Of a stretch of 64,000 bases of DNA, positions 34,889 to 42,459 are shown in pieces; within the stretch, counting starts at the first letter, position 1; each line of letters opens with the position of its first letter. Under the pieces are notes generated by a model. That model was not told where the DNA came from and made no database searches. It saw nothing but the letters and a program-made list of their open reading frames with translations. The stretch comes from Gp6-AA40 sp035571515 (GTDB taxonomy: Bacteria; Acidobacteriota; Vicinamibacteria; Vicinamibacterales; UBA2999), in the NCBI GenBank assembly GCA_035571515.1, contig DATNCQ010000194.1, positions 1-64,000 of the forward strand, given 5' to 3'. The position numbers and the translations under genes were made by a program.

Positions 34889-35664
34889 TGCGCCTCGCGC
34901 TGATGGGCGGCATCTACAGCAACTCACGCGCGCTCGAGACGGCGCTCTCCGACATCGCGCGGCGGCAGATAGACGGCACGTTCTGCCTCGGCGATCTCGG
35001 CGCCTTCGGACCGTACCCCGACCGGGTCTTTCCGCTCCTGCAACAGGGGGGCGTGCTGTGCCTGCAGGGGAACTATGACAATTCGCTGGCCGGCGGGCTC
35101 GCCGACTGCCAGTGCGGCTATACCGACCCGCGCGACAACCACTTCGCGCGTCTGAGCTACGACTACACGTTCCGGCAGACGTCGCCCGCCCACAAAGCGT
35201 GGCTCGGCACGCTACCGATGTCGCGGCGGCTCGAGGTGAACGGGACGCGGCTGCTCCTATGCCACGGGTCCCCGCGCAAGATCAACGAGTTCCTGTGGGA
35301 ATCGACCAGCCCGGACGCGTTCCTCGCCTATCTCCTGGACGAGGCTGGTGTGGACGTGCTGTGCGTCACGCACACCGGCATCAAGTGGCATCGCGATCTT
35401 GGCGGCGGGCGTCACGTGGTCAACGTCGGAGTGCTCGGCCGGCCGGAAAACGACGGGACGCCGCGCGTGTGGTACGCGCTGCTGACGATCGGTGACACGG
35501 TCGGCGTGGAATTCATTCCGGTTCAGTACGACCACGAGGCGCTCGCGGCGGATATGCACGCCGAGCGCCTGCCCGGCGAGTTCATCGAGACGATCCGCTC
35601 CGGGTGGTGGACGACCTGTCTCGAAGTGCTGCCGCAGAAAGAGCGCGCGCGGGGACGTTTCTAA
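34888..35664 (+). CDS. Metallophosphoesterase-fold protein with altered metal ligands
   Basis: 258 residues; the ATG shares a base with the TGA of the radical SAM gene (TGATG), which fixes the start. The calcineurin-like fold is recognisable, with GD at 35-36, GNYD at 61-64, HG at 126-127 and THTG at 161-164. Compared with the usual DxH, GNHD and GHTH motifs, Asp and His of motif I are Gly8 and Tyr10 (GGIYSN), the His of GNHD is Tyr63, and the second His of GHTH is Gly164. The enzyme may use a single metal, a different metal, or act as a binding protein. Conserved-looking extras such as QCGYTDPRDNHFARLSYDY and FIETIRSGWWTTCLEVLP suggest a distinct subfamily. Confidence 0.82.
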   Translation: MRLALMGGIYSNSRALETALSDIARRQIDGTFCLGDLGAFGPYPDRVFPLLQQGGVLCLQGNYDNSLAGGLADCQCGYTDPRDNHFARLSYDYTFRQTSPAHKAWLGTLPMSRRLEVNGTRLLLCHGSPRKINEFLWESTSPDAFLAYLLDEAGVDVLCVTHTGIKWHRDLGGGRHVVNVGVLGRPENDGTPRVWYALLTIGDTVGVEFIPVQYDHEALAADMHAERLPGEFIETIRSGWWTTCLEVLPQKERARGRF

Positions 35665-35675
35665 CGCGTCGACGC

Positions 35676-36506
35676 CTATCTGACCCCGCTGGCAAATCCG
35701 TACTGATTGTTCTCCTGGCAGACGTATTCCATCAGCTCGTCGCCCGGTTGCACCAGCGTCGCCTGAAAGGTCACCGTGAACGGCCGCGAGTAGGCGCCCG
35801 GATCGTCGATCGTCACCTCGCGCACCAGGTGGCCTGCGTCCACACGCGTCCACCGCTCGATCGTGTGCAGTTGCTCGGTATGCGGCGTCGCGCGTCGATC
35901 GAACCAGAACTTGTCGTTGAACCCGACGGTGTCGATGACGAGGCTGTCCTTCTCGTACCAGCCGATGGAATGACCGAACCAGGTTGGTTCGAGGTCAGCC
36001 GGATGCTTGCGGCCGTCGAGGAAGACCTGGCGGAACGAGCCCATCCACTCGGACATGATGTACATGTGCGTCGGCTTCTTGTGCGTGTAGTTCTGGATGA
36101 ACCGGAACGGATACGGGCTCGTCCGCAGCAGGCCGAGCGGCAGGCACCAGTTCACAGGATCATCGGTTGGCTGGCGGGACGCCATGAGCGCCTTCGCGGC
36201 AGGCAGCAACGGCAATTCCCCGCCGCCGTTCAATCGCTGCGCGATGCTGTCGCCGCCGCCCGGTACCAGGACCCAGGCGCCGTCGCCCAGGTCGATCGTT
36301 CCGTCCGGCAGGCGAGGCGGCGGCCCGGTCGGCGGAGACGGGCGCTTGACCTCCTGGCCCAGCGCGTTGACCGGCCCGAGGGCGCCGACAGGATTTCCTG
36401 TCGCGTCCCGTTGAACCTGCGCCTGCTCCTGCGCCGCGGCAGGCGGCCCGGTCAGCAGCGGAAGCACCACGGCCAGAACCCCGACGACCGTCAGCAGCGT
36501 GCGCAT
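35676..36506 (-). CDS. Secreted protein of unknown function
   Basis: 276 residues; ATG 36506 has an AGGAGG ribosome-binding site. A signal peptide (LLTVVGVLAVVLPLLTGPPAAA) precedes a proline-rich linker (KRPSPPTGPPPRLPDG). The conserved-looking core includes HMYIMSEWMG, GHSIGWYEKDSLVIDTVGFN and ERWTRVDAGHLVREVTIDDP. This WYEKDSLVIDT family is widespread and highly duplicated in Acidobacteriota, without an assigned function. The order of genes suggests co-transcription with the NHL protein and ECF sigma factor upstream. It ends 12 bases from the convergent phosphoesterase gene. Confidence 0.65.
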   Translation of the reverse strand: MRTLLTVVGVLAVVLPLLTGPPAAAQEQAQVQRDATGNPVGALGPVNALGQEVKRPSPPTGPPPRLPDGTIDLGDGAWVLVPGGGDSIAQRLNGGGELPLLPAAKALMASRQPTDDPVNWCLPLGLLRTSPYPFRFIQNYTHKKPTHMYIMSEWMGSFRQVFLDGRKHPADLEPTWFGHSIGWYEKDSLVIDTVGFNDKFWFDRRATPHTEQLHTIERWTRVDAGHLVREVTIDDPGAYSRPFTVTFQATLVQPGDELMEYVCQENNQYGFASGVR

Positions 36507-36557
36507 ATCGACCTCCTATCGATCGGGGCGCGAGCCTAGCGCCGGCTTCCAGGAATG

Positions 36558-37724
36558 TCAACGCGTGTATTTCCTGAGATTGTTGAAGCCCACGTCCGCC
36601 GCGTAGATGTTGCCCTGCGCATCCACGGCGATACCCGACGCCGACGTTCCGGTGTCGGTCATCTTGCTCAGATCGCCGGGATCGGGAATCAAGTATTTCA
36701 GCTCGCCTGTGATGGCGTTGCCGATCACGATCGCCCTGTCGTTGGGGCCGGCCGTCGGCCGGAGAGCGGTCTCGCCTGGAGCCACGCTCTCGTACGTGGC
36801 ACCGATGTAGATGTTGTCATTGCTGTCGACATAGACCGAGCTCGGCTGACCGAACTGCGTCCAGGCGGCGATGAACGTGCCGTCCTGATCGAACACCTGC
36901 ACGCGATTGTTCTGGCGATCGGCCACGTACACGTACCCTTTCGAGCCGCCAACATAGAGGTCATGGGGTTCACGGAAGTTGCCGGGCTCCGATCCCATGC
37001 GTCCCCAGGTCTTGATGAACTTCCCGTCTTTCGTGAACTTCACGATGCGCGCGCTGTTCGACGTGTTGCGTGCATGGCCGTCCGACACGAAGATGTCGCC
37101 GTTGGCGCCGATGGCGACGCCCGTCGGGCGATCGAACACGTCCGGTCCATCGCCGCCCACCCCGGGCTTGCCGAGCGTCATCAGCAACTTGCCGTCGGGG
37201 CTGATCTTGAGAACGGTCTGACCCATCATCACGCCCTGCGCGGTCTTCGCGGGCATGCCGAGAATCGTCGCCTGGTCGTTCGTGTCGGTCGTCCAGAGGT
37301 TCCCGTCTTTGTCCACGGTGAACCCGTGCGGATGCGCGAAGAGGCCGACGCCGAAGCTTCGAATCAGGCGTCCGGCGGGGTTGAACTCCAGGATCGCCGG
37401 GTTGGCGTCGCCGCGATTGAGGCACGTCGCATCACCGTTGGGCTTGTCGTTGAAGCAGCGTTGAAAGACCCAGATGTTGCCGTTCGGTGCGGCGTGCACC
37501 CGGATGACTTCTCCCCATTTCTTCCCGTTCGGTCCCTTCATGCTCGCGGGAAGCGCTGGCCAGTCCGGCACGAGGCGATAGGGATTCGGCAGCGCCGGTT
37601 TTGGCACAGGCGCTTCCCTGCTCGCCTGGCCATTCGCGGTCGCGACGACCGCAGCCGCACAAAGCGCGGCGATCGCGAATGGGGAGATCGGGAATCGAGA
37701 GAGAATGCGACTCGAAGTTGGCAC
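36558..37724 (-). CDS. Secreted NHL-repeat protein, peptidyl-amidating-lyase-like propeller
   Basis: 388 residues from GTG 37724 (GGAGA ribosome-binding site) with a signal peptide (FAIAALCAAAVVATANG). The six-bladed NHL-type propeller shows repeats such as FAHPHGFTVDKDGNLWTTD, DRPTGVAIGANGDIFVSDGH, FREPHDLYVGGSKGYVYVAD and ASGIAVDAQGNIYAAD. The DGHARN and HPHG stretches match the catalytic-face residues of peptidyl-alpha-hydroxyglycine alpha-amidating lyase-like proteins. Bacterial members are of unknown activity. The gene lies between an ECF sigma factor (54 bases upstream) and the WYEKDSLV protein. Confidence 0.8.
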   Translation of the reverse strand: MPTSSRILSRFPISPFAIAALCAAAVVATANGQASREAPVPKPALPNPYRLVPDWPALPASMKGPNGKKWGEVIRVHAAPNGNIWVFQRCFNDKPNGDATCLNRGDANPAILEFNPAGRLIRSFGVGLFAHPHGFTVDKDGNLWTTDTNDQATILGMPAKTAQGVMMGQTVLKISPDGKLLMTLGKPGVGGDGPDVFDRPTGVAIGANGDIFVSDGHARNTSNSARIVKFTKDGKFIKTWGRMGSEPGNFREPHDLYVGGSKGYVYVADRQNNRVQVFDQDGTFIAAWTQFGQPSSVYVDSNDNIYIGATYESVAPGETALRPTAGPNDRAIVIGNAITGELKYLIPDPGDLSKMTDTGTSASGIAVDAQGNIYAADVGFNNLRKYTR

Positions 37725-37778
37725 AGAGCATCTCCATCGAATCGGGTGTCAGGGGGAGGCGGATTGGTGACACGTATT

Positions 37779-38318
37779 CTATGCGCGCGCCGACCTCCGT
37801 GACGCGACTTCCCGCGCCAACCGCGCGAGCGCACGGCTGATGGCGACATAGGTGGCGCCCATCGAGGAGAACCCGAACTGCCGCCTGATTTCCGCCGCAG
37901 GCTTCAGATGCTCGATGCGGGCGACGATCAAATCGCGGTCCTTTGAGCGGAGACGACCCAGTGCGGCTCGATACTGCGCCTCGATCTCGGACTCGAGCAC
38001 CGAGTCGAACGGCGTCCTGGACGCCGGCGACCGGAGTTCGTGCTCGCTCGGCATCTCCGCCAGCATCGGCTGGCGCCTCGTTCGACGGAGGTGGTCGCAC
38101 ACCAGGTTGAGAAGGGCCCTTCGCATGTATCCCTCCACCGCGAAGGGATGTCTCACGTCGAAGGCGCCGCGTTTCGACAGCATGCGACACGCGACCTCCT
38201 GTACCAGATCGCACGTATCGAGGTGTCCCCGCACGGCCGGTGGCAGCCGGCCATGAGCCCACTTGCTCACCGACGGCAGACACTCCACGACCATCGCTTC
38301 CAATTCCCGCGCATCCAT
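37779..38318 (-). CDS. ECF-type RNA polymerase sigma factor
   Basis: 179 residues from ATG 38318 with a strong AGGAGGAG ribosome-binding site. Region 2 contains LDTCDLVQEVACRML and the -10-contacting segment (GYMRRALLNLVCDHLRRTRR). Region 4 contains LRSKDRDLIVARIEHLKPAA followed by a helix-turn-helix (FGFSSMGATYVAISRALARL). It directs RNA polymerase to alternative promoters. No anti-sigma gene follows; instead it appears to head an operon with two secreted proteins, which may be its targets. Region 4 departs from the usual 'ygEIA' wording, so its subgroup is uncertain. Confidence 0.82.
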   Translation of the reverse strand: MDARELEAMVVECLPSVSKWAHGRLPPAVRGHLDTCDLVQEVACRMLSKRGAFDVRHPFAVEGYMRRALLNLVCDHLRRTRRQPMLAEMPSEHELRSPASRTPFDSVLESEIEAQYRAALGRLRSKDRDLIVARIEHLKPAAEIRRQFGFSSMGATYVAISRALARLAREVASRRSARA

Positions 38319-38391
38319 AATGCTCCTCCTGCCTGTGACTTCGACAAGGGCGCTGTCTGGATATGCGGGATTCGGAGGAGAAGAGTGGCAA

Positions 38392-38424
38392 CGGCCCGGC
38401 GGCTACCCTGCCATCGCCGGGCCG
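38392..38424 (-). terminator. Hairpin downstream of MBL gene
   Basis: CGGCCCGGCG (38392-38401) and CGCCGGGCCG (38415-38424) form a perfect 10-base stem with a 13-base loop. It lies 18 bases past the stop of the minus-strand MBL gene. The transcript after it reads TTGCCACTCTTCTCC, only partly T-rich, so it is a weak intrinsic terminator candidate. Confidence 0.5.
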
Positions 38425-38442
38425 ATCGCTCGATGGCGGCGC

Positions 38443-39513
38443 CTACTTCACGGTGTAGGTCTTGCTGAAGTTGTTGCGCGTGTTCGTGATCGTGAACCGG
38501 CCGTTGGCGGCAACAGTGGCCGTGATCGTATTGCCGGCATCGCCCGCGCCTTCGTCCAGGTTCGCGATCATCTCGGGCGCGGTGTTGTGGGCCGGGTCCG
38601 GATCGAGCAACGACTTGTGGACCTGCCAGACGCCTTCGATGCCCGGCAGCTTCGCCAGGCGCAAGTACGAATGCGTTTCGTACGGCGTGTAATTGGCGTT
38701 GATGATCTTCGTGCCCTCGACCTTCTGGCCGAGCCCCTTGCGCGGCCCGTTGTTGAGCACGATCACCTGCGGCTTGACCGCGCTCAGCAGCGCCGGCGCC
38801 CCTGAATTGTCCAGTGAGCCATGGCGGTTGATGGTGTACAGGTTGACGTGCCCCAGCTTGTTCACCGGGCAGGCCAGCTCCATCTCGCGCGACCAGTCGG
38901 AATCGGCCAGGCTCGCGAACTTGAAGTTGTTGTAATTGATCGACAGCGCGACCATGCGGACGTTCTCCGGCGGCGCCGGCGCTTGCCGCGGGGCATCGGC
39001 ACAGAGCGGATTCGGCCCGCCGCCATTGATCGGGTTGGCGATCACCGGGCCCTCCGACACCAGCACGCGCACCTGCACACCCTTGAACGGGATCGTGTCT
39101 CCGGCCTTCAGGATCGTGCGGTTGGGGCCGGCGATCCTGACATACAGGTCGTGCCGCGCCTTGTCAGCGGCCTCGACGCCGTCGCCGTGATCGTAGAACC
39201 TGCCGAGCGGGATCATCTTCGACAGCGCTTCGAGGCCGCCGACATGATCGCCATGCCAATGGCTGATCACGACATGATCGATCTTCGTCAGGCCCGCCTT
39301 CTGCGCGGCGGCAAAAATGCGCTTCGCATCGCGGTCGTTGTCTGGAAAACCCGTGTCGAACAGCAGCGATTCCCCGGCCGGCGAGACGAACAGCGTCGAG
39401 GCGCCGCCTTCGACATCGATCCAGGTGATTTTCAGATCGCCCGACTGGGCGGTCAGGGCTGTGCCTGCCGTCAGCGTGAACGCGGCAATGGCGGCGAAAA
39501 CAAAGCGCTGCAT
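38443..39513 (-). CDS. Exported MBL-fold hydrolase (ComEC-like domain)
   Basis: 356 residues from Met 39513, preceded by GAGGACACCC; the frame upstream is not used. The signal peptide is VFAAIAAFTLTAGTALTA. The metallo-beta-lactamase domain begins DLKITWIDVEGGASTLFVSP, with the zinc motif HWHGDH at 85-90. Later ligands are likely in ADSDWSRE and NRHGSLDN. The 'iDVegGdatLi.sP' opening is typical of the ComEC/Rec2-related MBL group, which acts outside the cytoplasm. The C-terminal 50 residues (AGNTITATVAANGRFTITNT) look like an added small beta domain. The substrate is unknown. Confidence 0.85.
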   Translation of the reverse strand: MQRFVFAAIAAFTLTAGTALTAQSGDLKITWIDVEGGASTLFVSPAGESLLFDTGFPDNDRDAKRIFAAAQKAGLTKIDHVVISHWHGDHVGGLEALSKMIPLGRFYDHGDGVEAADKARHDLYVRIAGPNRTILKAGDTIPFKGVQVRVLVSEGPVIANPINGGGPNPLCADAPRQAPAPPENVRMVALSINYNNFKFASLADSDWSREMELACPVNKLGHVNLYTINRHGSLDNSGAPALLSAVKPQVIVLNNGPRKGLGQKVEGTKIINANYTPYETHSYLRLAKLPGIEGVWQVHKSLLDPDPAHNTAPEMIANLDEGAGDAGNTITATVAANGRFTITNTRNNFSKTYTVK

Positions 39514-39586
39514 GGGTGTCCTCGCTTGTGCCCGGGCCTCACGTGTCGTGAGGCACCCGATGGCCCGCGAGGCTAGCACAAAAAGG

Positions 39587-39952
39587 TCAGGCGTACCTCC
39601 CATAGGCCACGAAGGCCGCCATCACACCCATCGCGACCACCCAGACCAGCGGGTTGGTCGCAGCCAGTTGCAGCGAATATCGCGCGTACAGGGCGGCGAG
39701 GACGATGCTTTCCAGCGCGAGCGCGGCGGCGGCGAGCGGAGTCAGGACCGGCATCCACTTCAAAGCGGCCGGGACGAGCAGAAGGACCCCGCATAGGATC
39801 TCGAATAGGCCGAGCGCCGCCCACCCCTCGCGCGGGAGCGCGCTCGTGGTCGGCACCTTCGCGAGCTCCTCGAACATGAACACTTTGTATGCCCCACCCG
39901 CGAGCGACAGCAGGGCGAGCGCGACCTGGGGGACCCACAAGAGAACGTTCAT
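39587..39952 (-). CDS. DoxX-like membrane protein, probable ECF41 target
   Basis: 121 residues from ATG 39952 (GGAG nine bases upstream). Four hydrophobic helices are visible: WVPQVALALLSLAGGAYKVF, LGLFEILCGVLLLVPAAL, LTPLAAAALALESIVLAALY and PLVWVVAMGVMAAFVAYG. The 'G..K.....' in helix 1 and 'G..ei..g.lLl.P' in helix 2 fit the DoxX/DoxD-like family of inner-membrane proteins linked to redox and thiol stress. An ECF41-type promoter motif lies upstream in the correct orientation, facing the sigma factor gene. Confidence 0.82.
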   Translation of the reverse strand: MNVLLWVPQVALALLSLAGGAYKVFMFEELAKVPTTSALPREGWAALGLFEILCGVLLLVPAALKWMPVLTPLAAAALALESIVLAALYARYSLQLAATNPLVWVVAMGVMAAFVAYGRYA

Positions 39953-39985
39953 CGGTGGAGGCTCCTTTGCCAAACCTTCGACGTC

Positions 39986-40012
39986 TGTCACATTCGCGAC
40001 ATCGCGTCCGTC
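39986..40012 (+). promoter_or_regulatory. ECF41-type promoter for the sigma factor gene
   Basis: TGTCACA at 39986-39992, 16 bases, then CGTC at 40009-40012. This matches the published ECF41 promoter (-35 TGTCACA, -10 CGTC). It lies 36 bases before the sigma-factor ATG, which indicates autoregulation. Confidence 0.8.
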
Positions 40013-40020
40013 AGTACCAT

Positions 40021-40047
40021 GACGGACCGTAACAGAGGAATGTGACA
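40021..40047 (-). promoter_or_regulatory. ECF41-type promoter for the DoxX gene
   Basis: On the minus strand TGTCACA occupies 40047-40041 and CGTC 40024-40021, again with exactly 16 bases between. It reads towards the DoxX gene (ATG 39952). It faces the plus-strand copy with eight bases between the two -10 elements, so RNA polymerase probably cannot occupy both at once. Confidence 0.8.
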
Positions 40048-40048
40048 G

Positions 40049-40975
40049 ATGCCGGGAGATACGAAGGAACGCCGTCAAGGCGTTCCGGGAGATACCGAGC
40101 GGCTCGCCCAGCAATTCGAGCAGCACCGCCGCCACGTGCGGGCGGTCGCGTATCGCATGCTCGGCTCGATCAGCGAGGCGGAGGACGCCGTCCAGGAAAC
40201 CTGGCTGCGATTGAGCCGCACGGATGTCAGCGGTGTCGACAACCTGCGGGGATGGCTGACGACGGTCGCGGCGCGCGTGTGCCTGGACATGCTGCGCGCG
40301 CGGGCATCGCGCCGGGAGGCTCCCTTGGACGTGCACGTGCCGGATCCAATCATCCGCGCGATCGATCGCCGCGACGAAGGGCCCGAGGCGGACGCCATGC
40401 TCGCCGACTCCGTCGGCCTGGCGCTGCTCGTCGTCCTGGAGAAGCTCGAGCCGGCGGAACGGCTGGCGTTCGTGCTGCACGATGTGTTCGGCATGAGCTT
40501 CGAGGAAATCGCGCCCGTCGTGGATCGATCGGCCGTCGCCGCGCGTCAGCTCGCGAGCCGCGCGCGCCGGCGCGTCCAGGGCCAGGCGCCGGCGGCAGAG
40601 GCGGACCTGCGGAAGCAGCGCCTCGTCATCGATGCGTTTCTCGCCGCCGCCCACGATGGCGACTTCGAAGCGCTCGTCGCCGTGCTCGACCCGGATATCG
40701 TGCTGCGGGCTGACGGTGGGGCGGTGACGGGCATGTCGCGGCTCGTACGTGGAGCCCGGGCCGTCATGGCGCAAGCCGCGGCGTTCTCGAAGATCGCGTT
40801 GTCCAATCAGGTCGTCCTGGTGAACGGCAACATCGGCGTCGTGACGCGTCTGCCGGATGGAAGCCTGTTTTCCGTGATCGGCTTCACGATCGCGGGCGGC
40901 AAGGTCGTCGAGATGGACATCCTGGCCGATCCAGACCGTCTCAGCCGGCTCGATCTGTCGGCGCTCGAGCGCTGA
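40049..40975 (+). CDS. ECF41-type sigma factor with SnoaL-like C-terminal extension
   Basis: 308 residues from ATG 40049 (AGAGGAA ribosome-binding site). Sigma region 2 (RAVAYRMLGSISEAEDAVQE, TWLRLSR, LRGWLTTVAARVCLDMLRAR) and region 4 (LEPAERLAFVLHDVFGMSFE, then a helix-turn-helix ending LASRARRRVQ) are followed by a 110-residue SnoaL/NTF2-like domain (IDAFLAAAHDGDFEALVAVL, DGSLFSVIGFTIAGGKV). In this group the extension takes the place of an anti-sigma factor and tunes activity. Its own gene and the divergent DoxX gene both carry ECF41 promoter motifs. The signal that triggers it is unknown; targets elsewhere are often carboxymuconolactone decarboxylases, oxidoreductases or epimerases. Confidence 0.92.
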   Translation: MPGDTKERRQGVPGDTERLAQQFEQHRRHVRAVAYRMLGSISEAEDAVQETWLRLSRTDVSGVDNLRGWLTTVAARVCLDMLRARASRREAPLDVHVPDPIIRAIDRRDEGPEADAMLADSVGLALLVVLEKLEPAERLAFVLHDVFGMSFEEIAPVVDRSAVAARQLASRARRRVQGQAPAAEADLRKQRLVIDAFLAAAHDGDFEALVAVLDPDIVLRADGGAVTGMSRLVRGARAVMAQAAAFSKIALSNQVVLVNGNIGVVTRLPDGSLFSVIGFTIAGGKVVEMDILADPDRLSRLDLSALER

Positions 40976-41027
40976 ACGGCAACCGGTCTCGAGCGTGATG
41001 CCGCGGCGATGCCGCGGACGCGCGGCG

Positions 41028-41435
41028 CTATGCGATCGAACGCCTGCTGGCGCGCGCCGGCGCGGACATCCAGTCCCACCGCCCGTTCAGCACCACGAGA
41101 TCGAGCGCGCCGGTGATCAGCGGCAGCACGGCCAGCGCGACGCTCATCGTCGCAGCGGTCGTAATGACGGCGCCAATCATGATGACGGTGAGGGCGCCGG
41201 CGGCAATTGGCGTCAGGTTGCGGCGGATGCCGGTGAGGCCCGGCAGAACGAGGCCGAGCGCGCCCAGCATCTCCAAGCCGCCGATCATGCGCAGGAACCA
41301 GATTGGCAACGGCTGCGGCTGCCCGGGGGGCGCCATCGCCTCGGCCGGGCCGAACAGCTTGAAGCCGCCGGCGAAGAGGTACAGGGCCGCGAGAAGGATC
41401 TGGATAGCCCAGAGCACGCGATTGTTTCGAAGCAT
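41028..41435 (-). CDS. Second DoxX-like membrane protein
   Basis: 135 residues with four predicted helices: VLWAIQILLAALYLFAGGFK, FLRMIGGLEMLGALGLVLPG, LTPIAAGALTVIMIGAVITT and MSVALAVLPLITGALDLVVL. The 'aG..Kl' of helix 1 and 'ig..E.lGalgLvlPg' of helix 2 mark it as DoxX-like. It converges with the ECF41 sigma gene. Unlike the DoxX gene on the other side, no TGTCACA-N16-CGTC motif is seen upstream. It lies 33 bases downstream of the CHAD gene on the same strand, so it is likely part of that transcript. Confidence 0.78.
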   Translation of the reverse strand: MLRNNRVLWAIQILLAALYLFAGGFKLFGPAEAMAPPGQPQPLPIWFLRMIGGLEMLGALGLVLPGLTGIRRNLTPIAAGALTVIMIGAVITTAATMSVALAVLPLITGALDLVVLNGRWDWMSAPARASRRSIA

Positions 41436-41468
41436 CGGGGTGTCAGCAGTATAGCCCCGCGCTCCGGA

Positions 41469-42407
41469 TCATTTCTCCGCTGTTGCGGCGCCGAGCCGCC
41501 ACATGGCGAGCGGCACGGCGACAAGGCCGGCGGCCGGAAGCGCGCGCGCCATCATGTGAGCAGCGCCACGCCCGATGCGCGATGCAGCGAACGTCACGCC
41601 GTACTCGCAGAAGGCGCCCAGCCGCTCGGGGCGTGCGAGGTACTTGGCGTGGAGTCTCGAGCAATCCGCGCTCAACACGGCATCGAGCAACCGCGCCTCA
41701 TCGGCAAGAGGCCTGCCCGGCCAGAAGGCGCGAACGGCCTTTTGCGCGACGCCGAGGTCGTGGATGCGGCCGAGCGAATCCTGCGTCTTCTGCAAGTCGC
41801 GCAGCAGGGCGGGATCGACGCCGAGCGCCGCGGCATCCGCCACTTCCAGCGTGTAGCGGAATTTTTTCAGCGCAATGCGTACGCGATGCAGGCGATTCGG
41901 CATGTAGACCGCCGGCGCCTCGTGCGCGGCCGCGCGCAACGCCTTCGTCTGCGTGGCAATCGCGTCGAAGAGTCCCGTTCGCCAGTCCTTCCAGAACGAG
42001 AGCACGCCGCGGTGCGGCCGGGCGAGACGCGCGAGGGGCCGCAACTGAAGATCGTCGAGCGCCTTCACGAGGCGGCGGCTCGCCTGCAGCCGGTCCTGGC
42101 CCAGGTCGCGCCGCACGGCAGCCACGGCGCAGGCGGCTGCAGGAAGCCGTGAGCCCGCCTCATGCAGCACCGCGTCCGTGACGTCGAGCTCGCGCACGCG
42201 GCCGAGCGCTCGGCCGAGGTGTCGACATAGCTTCACGGCGTCGCCATCCGGTGTGGCGAAAGCCCCAAGCGCGGCGCGGATGCGCCGGATAGCCACTCGT
42301 GCCTCATGAATGCTGTCGCGGTCGGCGTCGTGGACCCCCGGCCAGTGCCGGCGAAGACGATCGCGCTGCTCAACCGCAAAATCCCACGGCGTAAGGAGGG
42401 CAGGCAT
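41469..42407 (-). CDS. CHAD domain protein
   Basis: 312 residues from ATG 42407; a TTG 12 bases upstream is also open. The alpha-helical CHAD domain is marked by paired basic/His motifs: SIHEARVAIRRIRAAL near the start, and LHRVRIALKKFRYTLEVAD in the middle, followed by LQKTQDSLGRIHDLGVAQ. CHAD domains bind inorganic polyphosphate and are often found with CYTH or PPK proteins; none is adjacent here. The C-terminal 45 residues include a hydrophobic stretch (ALPAAGLVAVPLAMWRLG) that might anchor it to a membrane. A perfect palindrome lies in the divergent region upstream. Confidence 0.85.
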   Translation of the reverse strand: MPALLTPWDFAVEQRDRLRRHWPGVHDADRDSIHEARVAIRRIRAALGAFATPDGDAVKLCRHLGRALGRVRELDVTDAVLHEAGSRLPAAACAVAAVRRDLGQDRLQASRRLVKALDDLQLRPLARLARPHRGVLSFWKDWRTGLFDAIATQTKALRAAAHEAPAVYMPNRLHRVRIALKKFRYTLEVADAAALGVDPALLRDLQKTQDSLGRIHDLGVAQKAVRAFWPGRPLADEARLLDAVLSADCSRLHAKYLARPERLGAFCEYGVTFAASRIGRGAAHMMARALPAAGLVAVPLAMWRLGAATAEK

Positions 42408-42439
42408 GCGTCGCAGCAATGCAACCGCCGCACCACGTT

Positions 42440-42459
42440 GCCGTTACATGTGTAACGGC
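42440..42459. promoter_or_regulatory. Perfect 9-2-9 palindrome, probable operator
   Basis: GCCGTTACATGTGTAACGGC at 42440-42459 has arms GCCGTTACA and TGTAACGGC separated by TG. It begins 33 bases upstream of the CHAD start and 234 bases before the cytochrome start in the divergent region. Symmetry, length and position fit a binding site for a dimeric TetR- or GntR-type repressor. No such regulator gene is adjacent. Confidence 0.5.

Noticed and set aside
40976..41027. Repeated GATGCCGCGG and CG-rich hairpin between the ECF41 and DoxX genes
   Set aside because: Stems are short and ambiguous; not strong enough to call a terminator.
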